A stretch of DNA of 64,000 nt from Pseudomonas paraeruginosa PA7 (GTDB lineage Bacteria > Pseudomonadota > Gammaproteobacteria > Pseudomonadales > Pseudomonadaceae), in contig NC_009656.1 in the NCBI RefSeq assembly GCF_000017205.1, positions 741,001-805,000 on the forward strand. The letters are read 5' to 3'. The notes below the pieces were generated by a model. That model searched no databases and was not told the DNA's origin. It saw nothing but the letters and a program-made list of their open reading frames with translations. Shown here in pieces: positions 28,112-36,294 of this stretch; position 1 is the first letter of the stretch; each line of letters opens with the position of its first letter. The position numbers were made by a program, and so were the translations under genes.

Positions 28112-28615
28112 ATGATTCCGCAAACCCTGACCAATACCAACCTGTTCGTCGACGGCGTGAGCTTCGCCGGTGACGTGCCGTCGCTGACCCTGCCCAAGCT
28201 GACCGTGAAGACCGAACAGTACCGTGCCGGTGGCATGGACGCGCCGGTCTCCATCGACATGGGGCTGGAGGCGCTGGAGGCTAAGTTCTCCACCAACGGC
28301 GCCCGCCGGGAGGCCCTGAATTTCTTCGGCCTGGCCGACCAGAGCGCCTTCAACGGCGTATTCCGCGGCTCCTTCAAGGGCCAGAAGGGCGCCAGCGTGC
28401 CGGTCGTGGCCACCTTGCGCGGCCTGCTCAAGGAAGTCGATCCGGGCGACTGGAAGGCCGGCGAGAAGGCCGAGTTCAAGTACGCCATCGCGGTCAGCTA
28501 CTACAAGCTGGAAATCGATGGTCGCGAGGTCTACGAGATCGATCCGGTCAATGGCGTCCGCGCGATCAATGGCGTCGACCAGTTGGCCGGCATGCGCAAC
28601 GACCTCGGCCTGTAA
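28112..28615 (+). CDS. R-pyocin tail tube protein (gpFII-like)
   Basis: A 167-residue major tube subunit (168 if the adjacent GTG at 28109 is used). It has the beta-barrel tube fold of P2 FII (MDAPVSIDMGLEALEAKF, about 44-61; final NGVDQLAGMRNDLGL). It stacks as hexamers inside the sheath and forms the channel that depolarises the target cell. AAGGAG precedes the start. It lies 9-12 nt after the sheath gene. Confidence 0.94.
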   Translation: MIPQTLTNTNLFVDGVSFAGDVPSLTLPKLTVKTEQYRAGGMDAPVSIDMGLEALEAKFSTNGARREALNFFGLADQSAFNGVFRGSFKGQKGASVPVVATLRGLLKEVDPGDWKAGEKAEFKYAIAVSYYKLEIDGREVYEIDPVNGVRAINGVDQLAGMRNDLGL

Positions 28616-28629
28616 GAGGAGCTCCGGAC

Positions 28630-28974
28630 ATGACCCAAGAGAATCGACAGCCGGGTTGGCTGACGCTGGATGCCGATGCCGCCATCGTTCGTCTCTCGCG
28701 TCCGGCTCAGTGCAACGGGGTCAGCGTCGACACGCTGACCCTGCGTGCACCCACCGTGCGTGACATCCGCCTGGCCGGCAAGGTGGCCGGCGACGACGCC
28801 GAGGAACGCGAACTGCAGTTGTTCGCCTCGCTGGCGCAGGTCAGCCGCCAGGACCTGGAGGGGCTGAAGCTGAGCGACTACCAGCGGCTGCAGGGCGCCT
28901 ACTTTCGCCTGGTGCAGGAAGACCCGGATGACGCCTTCGCGTATGCGCCAGCTGGCGAGGCGGCTGGCCACTGA
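28630..28974 (+). CDS. R-pyocin tail assembly chaperone (gpE/gp41-like)
   Basis: A 114-residue protein of the phage tail assembly chaperone type (Mu gp41/P2 gpE position). A conserved stretch LRAPTVRDIRLAGKVAGDDAEEREL lies at about 37-61. Such proteins keep the tape measure soluble while the tube polymerises. A second short frame (28928-29053) overlaps its 3' end; together they occupy the place of the E/E' pair of P2. Confidence 0.85.
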   Translation: MTQENRQPGWLTLDADAAIVRLSRPAQCNGVSVDTLTLRAPTVRDIRLAGKVAGDDAEERELQLFASLAQVSRQDLEGLKLSDYQRLQGAYFRLVQEDPDDAFAYAPAGEAAGH

Positions 28975-29053
28975 GCTGGGCTTCCAGGCCAGCGAGCTGG
29001 AGCGCATGACCCTGGGCGACCTGCTCTGGTGGCTCGCCGAGGGCGAGGACTGA
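28928..29053 (+). CDS. Small gpE-like frame overlapping the chaperone gene
   Basis: A 41-codon frame, in the +1 register relative to the chaperone gene, starts at ATG 28928 (AGGAAG upstream) or 28943. The product ends SELERMTLGDLLWWLAEGED, which resembles the conserved core of the tiny P2 GpE proteins (an S-E-L-x-x-M-x-L-x-x-L-x-W pattern). It fills the gap before the tape measure gene. It is either an independent overlapping gene or the extension made by a +1 frameshift. Confidence 0.6.
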   Translation: MTPSRMRQLARRLATELGFQASELERMTLGDLLWWLAEGED

Positions 29054-29146
29054 GTCGCTGGCGCCGCCTGCCCTGGCGAGCGGCATCAGCGCTTCTTCAC
29101 GAGGCCCACGCAAGCGGGCATCGACAGACAGACGAGACGAATCGTC

Positions 29147-31411
29147 ATGAGTAAAGACATTGACCTGGTGGTTTCCATCGGTGGCATCGTTGATCCGTCC
29201 CTGGGCAAGGCCTTCGATACCGTCAAGGCGCGGGTCGACAGCCTCCAGGAACGTTCCCGCCAGGCGGCCAGCCTGAGGGATCTCCTGGGCGACGCCATAC
29301 GCCTGGAAAAAGAGCTGGTCGATATGCGCAAGGTTGGCGACCGAGGCGTGGCAGAGCATGACCGGCAGCTTCGCGAGCGCCAGGCGCAATTGAAGCGGCT
29401 CGGCATCGAAGCCAGGGAAGCGAGCGCCGCCTACGCCCAACTGGACGATATGCAGCGTGGCCTGGACATGCAGGTGCGTGGCCTGCAACGACTGGAGCAG
29501 GCCAATTGGGCGCTGCCGCTGGCTACGGCGTTTTCCGGGGTGGTCGTGGCCGCGAGCAAGGCGGCTGCCGGCTATCAGGCGCGGCTGCGCGATCTGGCGA
29601 TCCGCAATGGCCTGGATGACATCCAGGAGAAGAAGCTCGCCAGCCGGGTGCAGGAGAGCGCAGGTAAAACCGGACTGGGGCGCGTGGCGGCGCTGAACCT
29701 GCTGGAAGACCTGAACGCGACCGGCATGGGTTTCGCTGCTGCGCAGCAGAATCTGGGGCTGGCCGGCCGCTTCGGTTTCGGGCAGAAGATCGCACCGGCG
29801 GTAACGGCGGGCCTGGTTCGCGCCTTGCAGCTGGCCCAGGGCTCGGACAGCCCGGAGCAACTGTCAGCGGCCCTCGATCGCCTGGTCACCCTGGGCAAGG
29901 GGCGGATCGGCAGCGAAGTGCTGGCGCAGCGTCTTCCGGCGCTGTTGCCGGCTTTGGCGCCAGCGGGGAAGGTCGAGTCCGGCGATATCGACGCCCTGGG
30001 TGCCTTGCTGGAAATCCAGGCCAAGAGCGCCACGCCGGACCAGGCGGACGCCCGGGCCAAGGCATGGCTGGAGTTCGTCCGTAGCGGCAGCCTGGAGCGC
30101 GCCTATGGCAAGGACTACGAGCAGGAGCTGGAAGCTCTGCGCAAGGATGGGGCGAGCTCGCTGGAGGCCAGCCTGGAGCTGGCTGCGCGTTATCGGGACC
30201 GGGGTGGCGAGCTCCGCGCCGGCTCGGCTTCTCCGGCACTCGAAGCCTATCGTGCGTCGCGTGGTGAATTCCAGGCACTGCTCGAGAACCAGACATCTTC
30301 CTCCGGCTCTTCGGAGCGGGATGCAGAGCGTCGCAAGGACTCGTCGGAGGAGTTGTGGAAGTCCTCCGACGAGCGTTGGGGGAGGGCGCAGACTGCATTG
30401 GGCAGCGCCCTGAATCCGTATCTCGACAGCGTGGCCAGGTGGAGTGCGAGGCTCGGAGATTCAACTGCCGGGCTGCTCGAGGCGCATCCACAGGAAGCGG
30501 CCGGCCTTACCGCCGGCGCGGGCGCGGCGTTGTCCGGTTACCTGCTCTACAAGGGCGGGCGCGGGGCCATCGATGTGCTGCGCGGCGGTCGGCTCGGACG
30601 CCACGCAGCAGGAGGCGTCGGCGACCTTCTCGGTCGGGCCGCCGGTAATGTGGGCGGTAGCGAGGCGCAGCGGGTGTTCGTGACCAACTGGCCGCTGTCG
30701 AGCATGGCTGGCGTCCAGCCGAAGCAGCCAGATTCCGCAGGTAAAAGACAGACGTCGCGGAAGCAAGGGCAGGCGCTTCGCCAAAGGAAAGGCAAGGGCG
30801 GCGGAATCAAGGCCCGCTCCACTCCTTCCTTCGGCTTCGCCGCCGAGCGGAGTGGGTACTCCTCGCTGGGGCGTTTGTCGCGCCTGCCGGTCCGCAACGC
30901 GCCGTTGCAGGTGGCGTCGTCGCTGCTCGATGTAGCGGATATCTATTCCAGCGATATGTCCGCCAGCGAGAAAACCGTCGCCTACAGCGAAACCGGCGGC
31001 TCCCTGGCCGGCTCCCTGGCTGGTGCCGCGCTGGGCGCGAGCATTGGCTCGGTGGTGCCGGTGGTGGGTACCCTGATCGGTGGTCTGGTTGGCGGCGCCA
31101 TCGGAGCCTGGGGGGGCGGCGCACTGGGCGCTAGCCTGGGGCGCAGCCTGGCTGGCGAGCCGCCGGCGTCGCCGCTCGACAAGGCCGGGACGGGCAACGA
31201 AGCCCAGGTCGCTGTCGCGACGCAGCCAGCGCCTGCCGCGCCGATACCCAACTGGACCTTCGCCCCGCAGATCAACCTGACGGTGCAAGGCAACGTGCAC
31301 GAACCGCGTCGCCTGGCCGAGGAACTGCTGCCCTACCTGCAACGAATGCTCGCCGACTTCGCCGGCGAACAGCAGCGACGCAGCCTCTACGACCCGGCGA
31401 TGGTGGTGTAA
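29147..31411 (+). CDS. R-pyocin tape measure protein
   Basis: A 754-residue tape measure of the P2 gpT class. Coiled-coil-rich N-terminal part (about 20-110), long helical middle, and Gly/Ala-rich amphipathic stretches near 440-470 and 610-680 that could insert into the target membrane. The C-terminal tail ends in a conserved ELLPYLQRMLADF block. It sets tail length and lies inside the tube. A 93-nt gap with no gene separates it from the small gpE-like frame. Confidence 0.93.
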   Translation: MSKDIDLVVSIGGIVDPSLGKAFDTVKARVDSLQERSRQAASLRDLLGDAIRLEKELVDMRKVGDRGVAEHDRQLRERQAQLKRLGIEAREASAAYAQLDDMQRGLDMQVRGLQRLEQANWALPLATAFSGVVVAASKAAAGYQARLRDLAIRNGLDDIQEKKLASRVQESAGKTGLGRVAALNLLEDLNATGMGFAAAQQNLGLAGRFGFGQKIAPAVTAGLVRALQLAQGSDSPEQLSAALDRLVTLGKGRIGSEVLAQRLPALLPALAPAGKVESGDIDALGALLEIQAKSATPDQADARAKAWLEFVRSGSLERAYGKDYEQELEALRKDGASSLEASLELAARYRDRGGELRAGSASPALEAYRASRGEFQALLENQTSSSGSSERDAERRKDSSEELWKSSDERWGRAQTALGSALNPYLDSVARWSARLGDSTAGLLEAHPQEAAGLTAGAGAALSGYLLYKGGRGAIDVLRGGRLGRHAAGGVGDLLGRAAGNVGGSEAQRVFVTNWPLSSMAGVQPKQPDSAGKRQTSRKQGQALRQRKGKGGGIKARSTPSFGFAAERSGYSSLGRLSRLPVRNAPLQVASSLLDVADIYSSDMSASEKTVAYSETGGSLAGSLAGAALGASIGSVVPVVGTLIGGLVGGAIGAWGGGALGASLGRSLAGEPPASPLDKAGTGNEAQVAVATQPAPAAPIPNWTFAPQINLTVQGNVHEPRRLAEELLPYLQRMLADFAGEQQRRSLYDPAMVV

Positions 31412-31420
31412 GGAGTCCCC

Positions 31421-32290
31421 ATGGCTTACCTGGAACAATTGCAGGCCGGCCTGAAGCACCTGGGCCGGGCCGGCGAGTCCGGACGCAAGAATCTGGACAA
31501 GGTGGTCGCCCCGGTGAATGGCGCGATCAGCGAAATCCGTGGCGCTGCCTCGGAACTGGAGAACCTGCCCGGCGTGTCGCCGGAGATGGCCGCCAGGCTA
31601 CAGCGCGCCATGCGCGGCATCGGCCAGGCGCAGGGCAAGGTCAACCGGGTGGTTTCCACCTACAACCGGGCAAGCCGGGCGCTGCTGGGCGTCGATGAGC
31701 GTCTGGACGCGCTGAAGGTACAGGTGAACAGGGCGACCCAGGCGGTCGGCAAGGTCGCCGGTGCCGTCAGTCCGACCCTGGCCGGGGTGCTGCCGTCGTG
31801 GCTGCTCGCCCCGACCGCGACCCCGCCGAGCGAGAGCGTCGCACCCCTGCCGCACCTGCTGGTTCTGCAGCCGCTGACCGCCAATGGCCAGCCGTTCTAC
31901 TTCAACCTGGATACCGCGGCTTTCGATACGTTGCAGCGCACCAGCGCCTACAACTGGAGCGCGCAGGCGCGCCTCGGGCGGCGGCCGGCGTTGCAGAGCG
32001 TCGGCCTGGGCGAGGAGAACATCCTGCTCAAGGGGGCGGTGTTCCCGCTGCGTCGGCAGGTGGGCGAGCAGAAGGTCGTCGGCCTGGAGCAGCTCGAGGC
32101 ACTGCGCAAGCTGGCGGAGCGGCGTGAACCGCTGGTCCTCAGCAGCGGCTACGGCGAGGTCCGGATGGGCCTCTGGTGCCTGGTGCGGATCAGCGAGAGC
32201 CAGAGCGCCCTGCTGGGCAATGGCGCTCCCCGCAAGCAAACCTTCGACCTGGAGTTCAAGCGCTATGGCGACGATCTGCCGAACCGCTGA
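31421..32290 (+). CDS. R-pyocin baseplate/tube-tip protein (gpU-like)
   Basis: A 289-residue protein whose C-terminal half (about 140-289) matches the P2 gpU family (ATAW-like QARLGRRPALQSVG; GYGEVRMGLWCLVRISE). The N-terminal half is an extra helical domain not found in P2 gpU. In the R2 pyocin the product of this locus is the 'ripcord' protein near the baseplate hub. It overlaps the next gene by 26 nt. Confidence 0.88.
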   Translation: MAYLEQLQAGLKHLGRAGESGRKNLDKVVAPVNGAISEIRGAASELENLPGVSPEMAARLQRAMRGIGQAQGKVNRVVSTYNRASRALLGVDERLDALKVQVNRATQAVGKVAGAVSPTLAGVLPSWLLAPTATPPSESVAPLPHLLVLQPLTANGQPFYFNLDTAAFDTLQRTSAYNWSAQARLGRRPALQSVGLGEENILLKGAVFPLRRQVGEQKVVGLEQLEALRKLAERREPLVLSSGYGEVRMGLWCLVRISESQSALLGNGAPRKQTFDLEFKRYGDDLPNR

Positions 32291-32471
32291 CGGCGACCTG
32301 CTGGACAGTCTCTGCTACCACGTATACGGGCACCTGCCGGGTTGCGTCGAGGCGACCCTCGAGGCCAACCCCGGCCTGGCCGACGAGGTCCAGCCGCTGC
32401 GCGCCGGCCTGCTGATCCGCTTCCCCGACATGCCGCTGGTCAACTCCGCGCAGGTACGCCTGTGGGACTGA
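32265..32471 (+). CDS. R-pyocin gpX-like LysM-type 'glue' protein
   Basis: A 68-residue P2 gpX-family protein, a single LysM-like fold (LDSLCYHVYGH... VEATLEANPGLAD... LRAGLLIRFPD). It starts at ATG 32265 inside the gpU-like gene. In P2-like tails it clamps hub and sheath-initiator components. Confidence 0.9.
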   Translation: MATICRTADGDLLDSLCYHVYGHLPGCVEATLEANPGLADEVQPLRAGLLIRFPDMPLVNSAQVRLWD

Positions 32472-32487
32472 CCGGACGGCCTCCCGC

Positions 32488-32515
32488 AACCCCGCCCGGG
32501 CGGGGTTTTTCTTTT
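32488..32515 (+). terminator. Terminator-like hairpin before the hub gene
   Basis: AACCCCGC-CCGG-GCGGGGTT followed by TTTCTTTT, 6 nt before the GGAGA ribosome site of the gpD-like gene. Confidence 0.8.
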
Positions 32516-32528
32516 CCGGAGAGACCAG

Positions 32529-33524
32529 GTGCAACCGAGTTTTCGTATCGTCGCCGACGGTACCGATATCACCGCGCGACTGAATGACCGCCTGCTCAGG
32601 CTGACCTTGCTGGACAAGCCTGGCATGGAGTCAGACACCCTGACCCTGAGGATCGACGACCGCGACGGCCTGGTGGCGTTGCCTCGGCGCGGCGCGGTGC
32701 TGGAGGTCTACCTGGGGTACGCCGGCGAAGCGCTGATGCGCATGGGCCGCTACACCGTGGATACCCTGCGGTGGTCCGGCCCGCCGGATACCCTGAACAT
32801 CACCGCCAAGGCCGGCGACATGCGCGGCAGCGGCAAGAGCACGCGCAGCGGCGGCTGGGAGAACACCAGCCTGGCGCAGGTCTGTCGCGATGTCGGCGCG
32901 CGCAATGGCTGGCGGGTGGAGTGCCCGTTGCAGGTGGCGATCTCCCGGGTCGACCAGATCAACGAGTCCGACTACCACTTCGTCACCCGCCTGGCGCGGC
33001 AATACGACTGCACCGCCAAGCTGGCCGAGGGCATGCTGCTGGTGCTGCCGCGAGAGAGCGGACAGAGCGCCACGGGGCGGCTGATCGAGCCGCTGGTGCT
33101 GGGCCGGAGCGATGTCGGCAGCTTCGACGTCACCTATGACGACCGCAGCCTGATGAAGACGGTGAAGACTCGCTACCAGGTGCCCGGCAGCGGCGAGGTG
33201 CAGAGCGTCGAACTGAAGAACCCCAAGGCACCGGCCACGGCCAGGGGAGAACACGTCGAACGTCATCTCTACGCCAGCCGCGGCGAGGCCGAGCAGGCGG
33301 CCAGGGCGCGCCTGGCGGGCTTCAACCGCTCCAGTGCCGGCGTGCGTCTGGAACTGCCGGGGCGCGCCGATCTGTACGCCGAGCGGCGCATCGTGCTGCA
33401 GGGCTTCAAGGCCGGGATCGACGGCGAGTTCCTCGTCGACTCGGTGGAGCACACCTACGACGCCGGCGGCTGGACCATTACCGTGCAATGCAACGGCGGG
33501 CGCGGCGGCAAGGGTGACGGCTGA
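32529..33524 (+). CDS. R-pyocin baseplate hub protein (gpD-like)
   Basis: A 331-residue P2 gpD homologue starting at GTG 32529. It has the two-domain hub fold (GRYTVDTLRWSGPPDTLNITAKAGD, about 76-100; DYHFVTRLARQYD, about 149-161). It forms the trimeric adaptor between the tube and the gpV-like spike. It ends 24 nt before the endolysin gene. Confidence 0.94.
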   Translation: MQPSFRIVADGTDITARLNDRLLRLTLLDKPGMESDTLTLRIDDRDGLVALPRRGAVLEVYLGYAGEALMRMGRYTVDTLRWSGPPDTLNITAKAGDMRGSGKSTRSGGWENTSLAQVCRDVGARNGWRVECPLQVAISRVDQINESDYHFVTRLARQYDCTAKLAEGMLLVLPRESGQSATGRLIEPLVLGRSDVGSFDVTYDDRSLMKTVKTRYQVPGSGEVQSVELKNPKAPATARGEHVERHLYASRGEAEQAARARLAGFNRSSAGVRLELPGRADLYAERRIVLQGFKAGIDGEFLVDSVEHTYDAGGWTITVQCNGGRGGKGDG

Positions 33525-33548
33525 AACCATCGAGCGGCAGGAGAGCCT

Positions 33549-34178
33549 ATGAAACTGACCGAGCAGCAGCTGCTGCGCATTCTTCCCAACGCCCGCCTTG
33601 TCGCGGGCGTTTTCGTTCCGGCGCTGCAGGCGGCCATGGCCGAGGCGCAGATCGACACCCCGGCGCGGGGCGCCGCCTTCATCGCCCAGGTCGGCCACGA
33701 GAGCGCCCAGCTGACCCGCCTGGTGGAAAACCTCAACTACAGCGCGCGGGGCCTGGCGGCGACCTGGCCGGGCCGTTATCGCGGCGCCGATGGCCAGCCC
33801 AACGCCCTGGCGCTGCGCCTGGCGCGCAACCCGCAGGCGATCGCCGATAACGCCTACGCCGCGCGCAACGGCAATGGCGACGAAGCCTCCGGCGACGGCT
33901 GGCGCTTCCGCGGGCGTGGCCTGCTGCAAGTCACCGGGCGCGCCAACTACCGGGTGGTCGGCGAGGCCCTCGGCGAGCCGCTGGAGGCCGAGCCCTGGCG
34001 CCTGGAGCAGCCCGTGCCGGCGGCCCGCAGCGCCGCCTGGTGGTGGGCCGGCCATGGCCTCAACGAACTGGCCGAGCGTGGCGAATTCGCCGCCATTACC
34101 CGGCGTATCAATGGCGGCCTGAATGGCCAGGCGGAGCGCCTGGCGTTGTGGCGGCGAGCCCGCGCGGTGCTGTCGTGA
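33549..34178 (+). CDS. Pyocin endolysin, GH19 chitinase/lysozyme type
   Basis: A 209-residue muramidase-type endolysin of glycoside hydrolase family 19. A likely catalytic Glu is in FIAQVGHESAQLTRL (about 38-52), and RFRGRGLLQVTGRANY (about 120-135) is the family signature. There is no signal peptide, so export depends on the holin at 21849. It serves lysis for both R and F pyocins. Its stop overlaps the spanin gene (GTGA). Confidence 0.93.
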   Translation: MKLTEQQLLRILPNARLVAGVFVPALQAAMAEAQIDTPARGAAFIAQVGHESAQLTRLVENLNYSARGLAATWPGRYRGADGQPNALALRLARNPQAIADNAYAARNGNGDEASGDGWRFRGRGLLQVTGRANYRVVGEALGEPLEAEPWRLEQPVPAARSAAWWWAGHGLNELAERGEFAAITRRINGGLNGQAERLALWRRARAVLS

Positions 34179-34537
34179 GCCGGCTTGGCCTGCGCCTGCT
34201 GGCGCTGTCTCTGGTGCTGCTGGTGGGCGCGTTGCTCGGTGGCGGCGTGACCGCCCGCCATTACCGCTCGCAACTGGACGAGGCGCAGCGCCAACTGGCT
34301 GCCACGCGTACCGCCAGTGACCAGTTGCAGATGCTGCTGGACGAGCAGCAGCGTACCCTGTCGGCGCTGCGGACGAGCGCCGAGGTGCGTGCGAAGGAGG
34401 CCACGCAGGCCCTCAACGACGCCCGGGCGCAGGCCGCGGAGCAATATGCCGCGGCGGTCCGCCTGCTGCAGGCGCGCGACGCGGGGGAAGACTGCCAGGC
34501 GGCGCGTGTGGCGATCGACCGGGAGCTGGGGCTATGA
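34175..34537 (+). CDS. Inner-membrane spanin (Rz-like)
   Basis: A 120-residue protein from GTG 34175 with one N-terminal transmembrane helix (about 6-25) and a long periplasmic coiled coil (SQLDEAQRQLAATRTASDQLQ onward). This is the architecture of i-spanins, which bridge to the outer-membrane Rz1 partner and fuse the membranes at the last step of lysis. It overlaps the endolysin by 4 nt and the o-spanin by 4 nt. Confidence 0.88.
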   Translation: MSRLGLRLLALSLVLLVGALLGGGVTARHYRSQLDEAQRQLAATRTASDQLQMLLDEQQRTLSALRTSAEVRAKEATQALNDARAQAAEQYAAAVRLLQARDAGEDCQAARVAIDRELGL

Positions 34538-34791
34538 GCCGCCTTCTCCTGTGTCTTTGCCTGATCCTCGCCGGTTGCGCGGGCTCGCCGCCGGAGCCCC
34601 GCCCGCTGCGCGTCGAGATGCCGCTGGCGGTGCCCTGCCGGGTACCCGAGGTGCGTCCGCCGAGCTGGGCCGGCGCCACGCTGAAGGCCGGCGATTCGCT
34701 GCAGACCAAGGTCCGCGCGCTGCTCGCCGAACGCCGCCAGCGCCAGGGCTACGAACTCGAGTTGCAGGCGGCGCTGCGGGCCTGTCGCTGA
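34534..34791 (+). CDS. Outer-membrane spanin lipoprotein (Rz1-like)
   Basis: An 85-residue lipoprotein. A short signal is followed by the lipobox LAGC (Cys16) and a Pro-rich segment (GSPPEPRPL), as in Rz1 proteins. The C-terminal part is helical. With the overlapping Rz-like gene it forms the two-component spanin. It ends the lysis cassette, which lies between the R and F tail modules. Confidence 0.88.
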   Translation: MSRLLLCLCLILAGCAGSPPEPRPLRVEMPLAVPCRVPEVRPPSWAGATLKAGDSLQTKVRALLAERRQRQGYELELQAALRACR

Positions 34792-34847
34792 GAGCGAGCA
34801 TTCCGGATCGCTATGCATCGGCGTCGATTGTCGTGCGTCCGTCGCAC

Positions 34848-34896
34848 ATTGCCGCGTATTGCTCGCACCGCGTTGCCGCACCGGGAATCGGACGGT
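34848..34896 (+). promoter_or_regulatory. P-box array for PrtN, F-pyocin promoter
   Basis: ATTG at 34848 and 34858, GTTG at 34872 and ATCG at 34887 show the same 10-14-15 nt spacing as the R-module array; an extra ATTGTCGT lies at 34827. The downstream segment (CGTAGTCATGCTTGTACAGG) closely matches the R counterpart. Confidence 0.75.
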
Positions 34897-34951
34897 ACAA
34901 CGTAGTCATGCTTGTACAGGTGCGTCCCCGGGGACGTCGCCTGCCACCACC

Positions 34952-34980
34952 GAGCCCGGCCAGTGCCGGGCTCTTTCGTT
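34952..34980 (+). terminator. First terminator in the F leader
   Basis: GAGCCCGGC-CAGT-GCCGGGCTC followed by TTTCGTTT, just downstream of the P-box promoter. Confidence 0.75.
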
Positions 34981-35064
34981 TCCATCCGACAATGGCGCGG
35001 GACGCGGGGCATTTCGCCGGCCGCGTGTCGTGCCACGGCCGTCCATTCCGGACGGGGCCGGACG

Positions 35065-35087
35065 ACCCGCCTCGTGCGGGTTTTTTT
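35065..35087 (+). terminator. Second terminator in the F leader
   Basis: ACCCGC-CTCGT-GCGGGT followed by six more T residues, 9-10 nt before the AAGGAGAG of the F tube gene. Confidence 0.8.
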
Positions 35088-35110
35088 GTATCCATCAAGG
35101 AGAGTTTTCC

Positions 35111-35605
35111 ATGTCCATTCTGACTCAAGGTACCCAGATCTATGCCCTGGTCCCGCCGGTATCCGGCAGCGGCGCCGCCACCGTCCTGGAGATCGAGGGC
35201 GTGACCTCGTTCAACCCGGGCGGCAACCCGGCCGACCAGATCGAGGATCCGTGCCTGAGCGATACCTCGCGCAAGTACAAGAAAGGCCTGCGCACCCCCG
35301 GCCAGGCGACCCTCGGCGTCAACGCCGACCCGCGCCTGGCCAGCCACGTGCGGCTGTTCCAGCTGTCCGAGCAGGACGGCGAGACCAGCGTCAAGTGGGC
35401 CATCGGCTGGTCCGACGGGATCGACGTGAAGCCGACCGTCAGCACCGAAGGCGACGATTTCGTGCTGCCGCCGGCGCGCACCTGGTTCACCTTCGAAGGC
35501 TATGTCAGCGACTTTCCCTTCGACTTCGCCAGTAACACCCTGGTCGCCACCCAGGCCACCATCCAGCGCTCCGGCGCCGGCAAGTGGACGCCCAAGGCGG
35601 CCTGA
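35111..35605 (+). CDS. F-pyocin major tail tube protein (gpV-like, lambda type)
   Basis: A 164-residue major tube subunit of a flexible non-contractile tail. Start at ATG 35111 after AAGGAGAG. The central part ([25 protein letters not shown]) resembles lambdoid tube proteins. It is the first structural gene of the F module, after its P-box promoter. High expression is expected for a protein used in many copies per particle. Confidence 0.88.
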   Translation: MSILTQGTQIYALVPPVSGSGAATVLEIEGVTSFNPGGNPADQIEDPCLSDTSRKYKKGLRTPGQATLGVNADPRLASHVRLFQLSEQDGETSVKWAIGWSDGIDVKPTVSTEGDDFVLPPARTWFTFEGYVSDFPFDFASNTLVATQATIQRSGAGKWTPKAA

Positions 35606-35616
35606 GGAGCGTGCAG

Positions 35617-35964
35617 ATGAATCTCAACGATCTTCGCGCGGCGGGCGGCTTCATCGAGTCGACCCTGGTGCGCAAGGACATCACCTGGACCCGCGTCCCC
35701 GCCGGCAAGAAGCGGGCGGTCAGCGACACCTTCCAGGTGTACGTCCGACGCAACAGCTTCGGCGCGGTGGAGCGCCTGTTCTCCGCCGAGGGCGACCAAC
35801 AGAGTCGCAATGCGCGCTACCTGGCCGAATGCATCCGCCTCGGCGAGTCCGGCGAGGAAAGCCTGACCTACGAGCAGGCCTACGACCTCGACCCGGCGCT
35901 GGGCTTCCTGCTGCTGCAGGCGGTCGGTGAGGTCAACCGGGTCGAGGACGCGGAAAAAAACTGA
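35617..35964 (+). CDS. F-pyocin tail assembly chaperone G
   Basis: A 115-residue protein between the tube and tape measure genes, the position of lambda gpG. It ends with GCG GAA AAA AAC TGA: the A AAA AAC heptamer (35955-35961) is a canonical -1 slippery site. A -1 shift there continues into the frame ending at 36248. As in lambda, G and the longer G-T product should both be made and coat the tape measure during assembly. Confidence 0.88.
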   Translation: MNLNDLRAAGGFIESTLVRKDITWTRVPAGKKRAVSDTFQVYVRRNSFGAVERLFSAEGDQQSRNARYLAECIRLGESGEESLTYEQAYDLDPALGFLLLQAVGEVNRVEDAEKN

Positions 35965-36248
35965 CCCCCGCCGACGAGGTTTGGCACGAACTGGTGCTGA
36001 ACGGCGTCGGCGGGTCGACCATTGCCGAGGCCAAGGAGCGGCTCAGCTACGTCGAGTACCGCGCCTGGGTCGCCTACCTGAACAAGCGCGGCTCGCTCCA
36101 CCCGGGACACCGGCTGGAGCTTGCACTGGCTCGGATCGCCGCGTTGCTCGGGCATGCGCTGGGAGCGGACGCCGATCCCGACGCGTTCCGTCCGCATATG
36201 GCGCTCCAGCCCCTGTCCCTGCACCAGGCGATGGATCAATGGGCATGA
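35961..36248 (+). CDS. F-pyocin tail chaperone T part, reached by -1 frameshift
   Basis: The -1 frame is open from the slippery site at 35961 to TGA 36246-36248 (95 codons). An internal ATG at 35994 would give 84 residues, but no good ribosome site precedes it. The expected product is a 210-residue G-T fusion. The sequence includes NGVGGSTIAEAKERLSYVEYRAWVAYL, a helical region typical of T domains that bind the tube subunit. Confidence 0.8.
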   Translation: MTPADEVWHELVLNGVGGSTIAEAKERLSYVEYRAWVAYLNKRGSLHPGHRLELALARIAALLGHALGADADPDAFRPHMALQPLSLHQAMDQWA

Positions 36249-36254
36249 CAGGCC

Positions 36255-36279
36255 ACCCCGCTGCGGCGGGGTCTTTTTC
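36255..36279 (+). terminator. Terminator-like hairpin before the F tape measure gene
   Basis: ACCCCGC-TGCG-GCGGGGT followed by CTTTTTCT, with the GGAAG ribosome site of the next gene directly after it. Confidence 0.75.
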
Positions 36280-36294
36280 TGGAAGACATGAATC

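Larger units (their letters stand above)
34792..35110 (+). other. F-module control region
   Basis: This 319-nt gap holds no gene I can support. It contains a P-box array (34848-34896), a promoter-like segment matching the R module (to about 34930), and two terminator hairpins (34952-34980, 35065-35087) before the F tube gene. Confidence 0.7.

Noticed and set aside
34908..35123. 71-codon frame before the F tube gene
   Set aside because: It spans the shared promoter segment and two terminators and lacks a ribosome site; its sequence is better explained as regulatory DNA, although some annotations may list a gene here.
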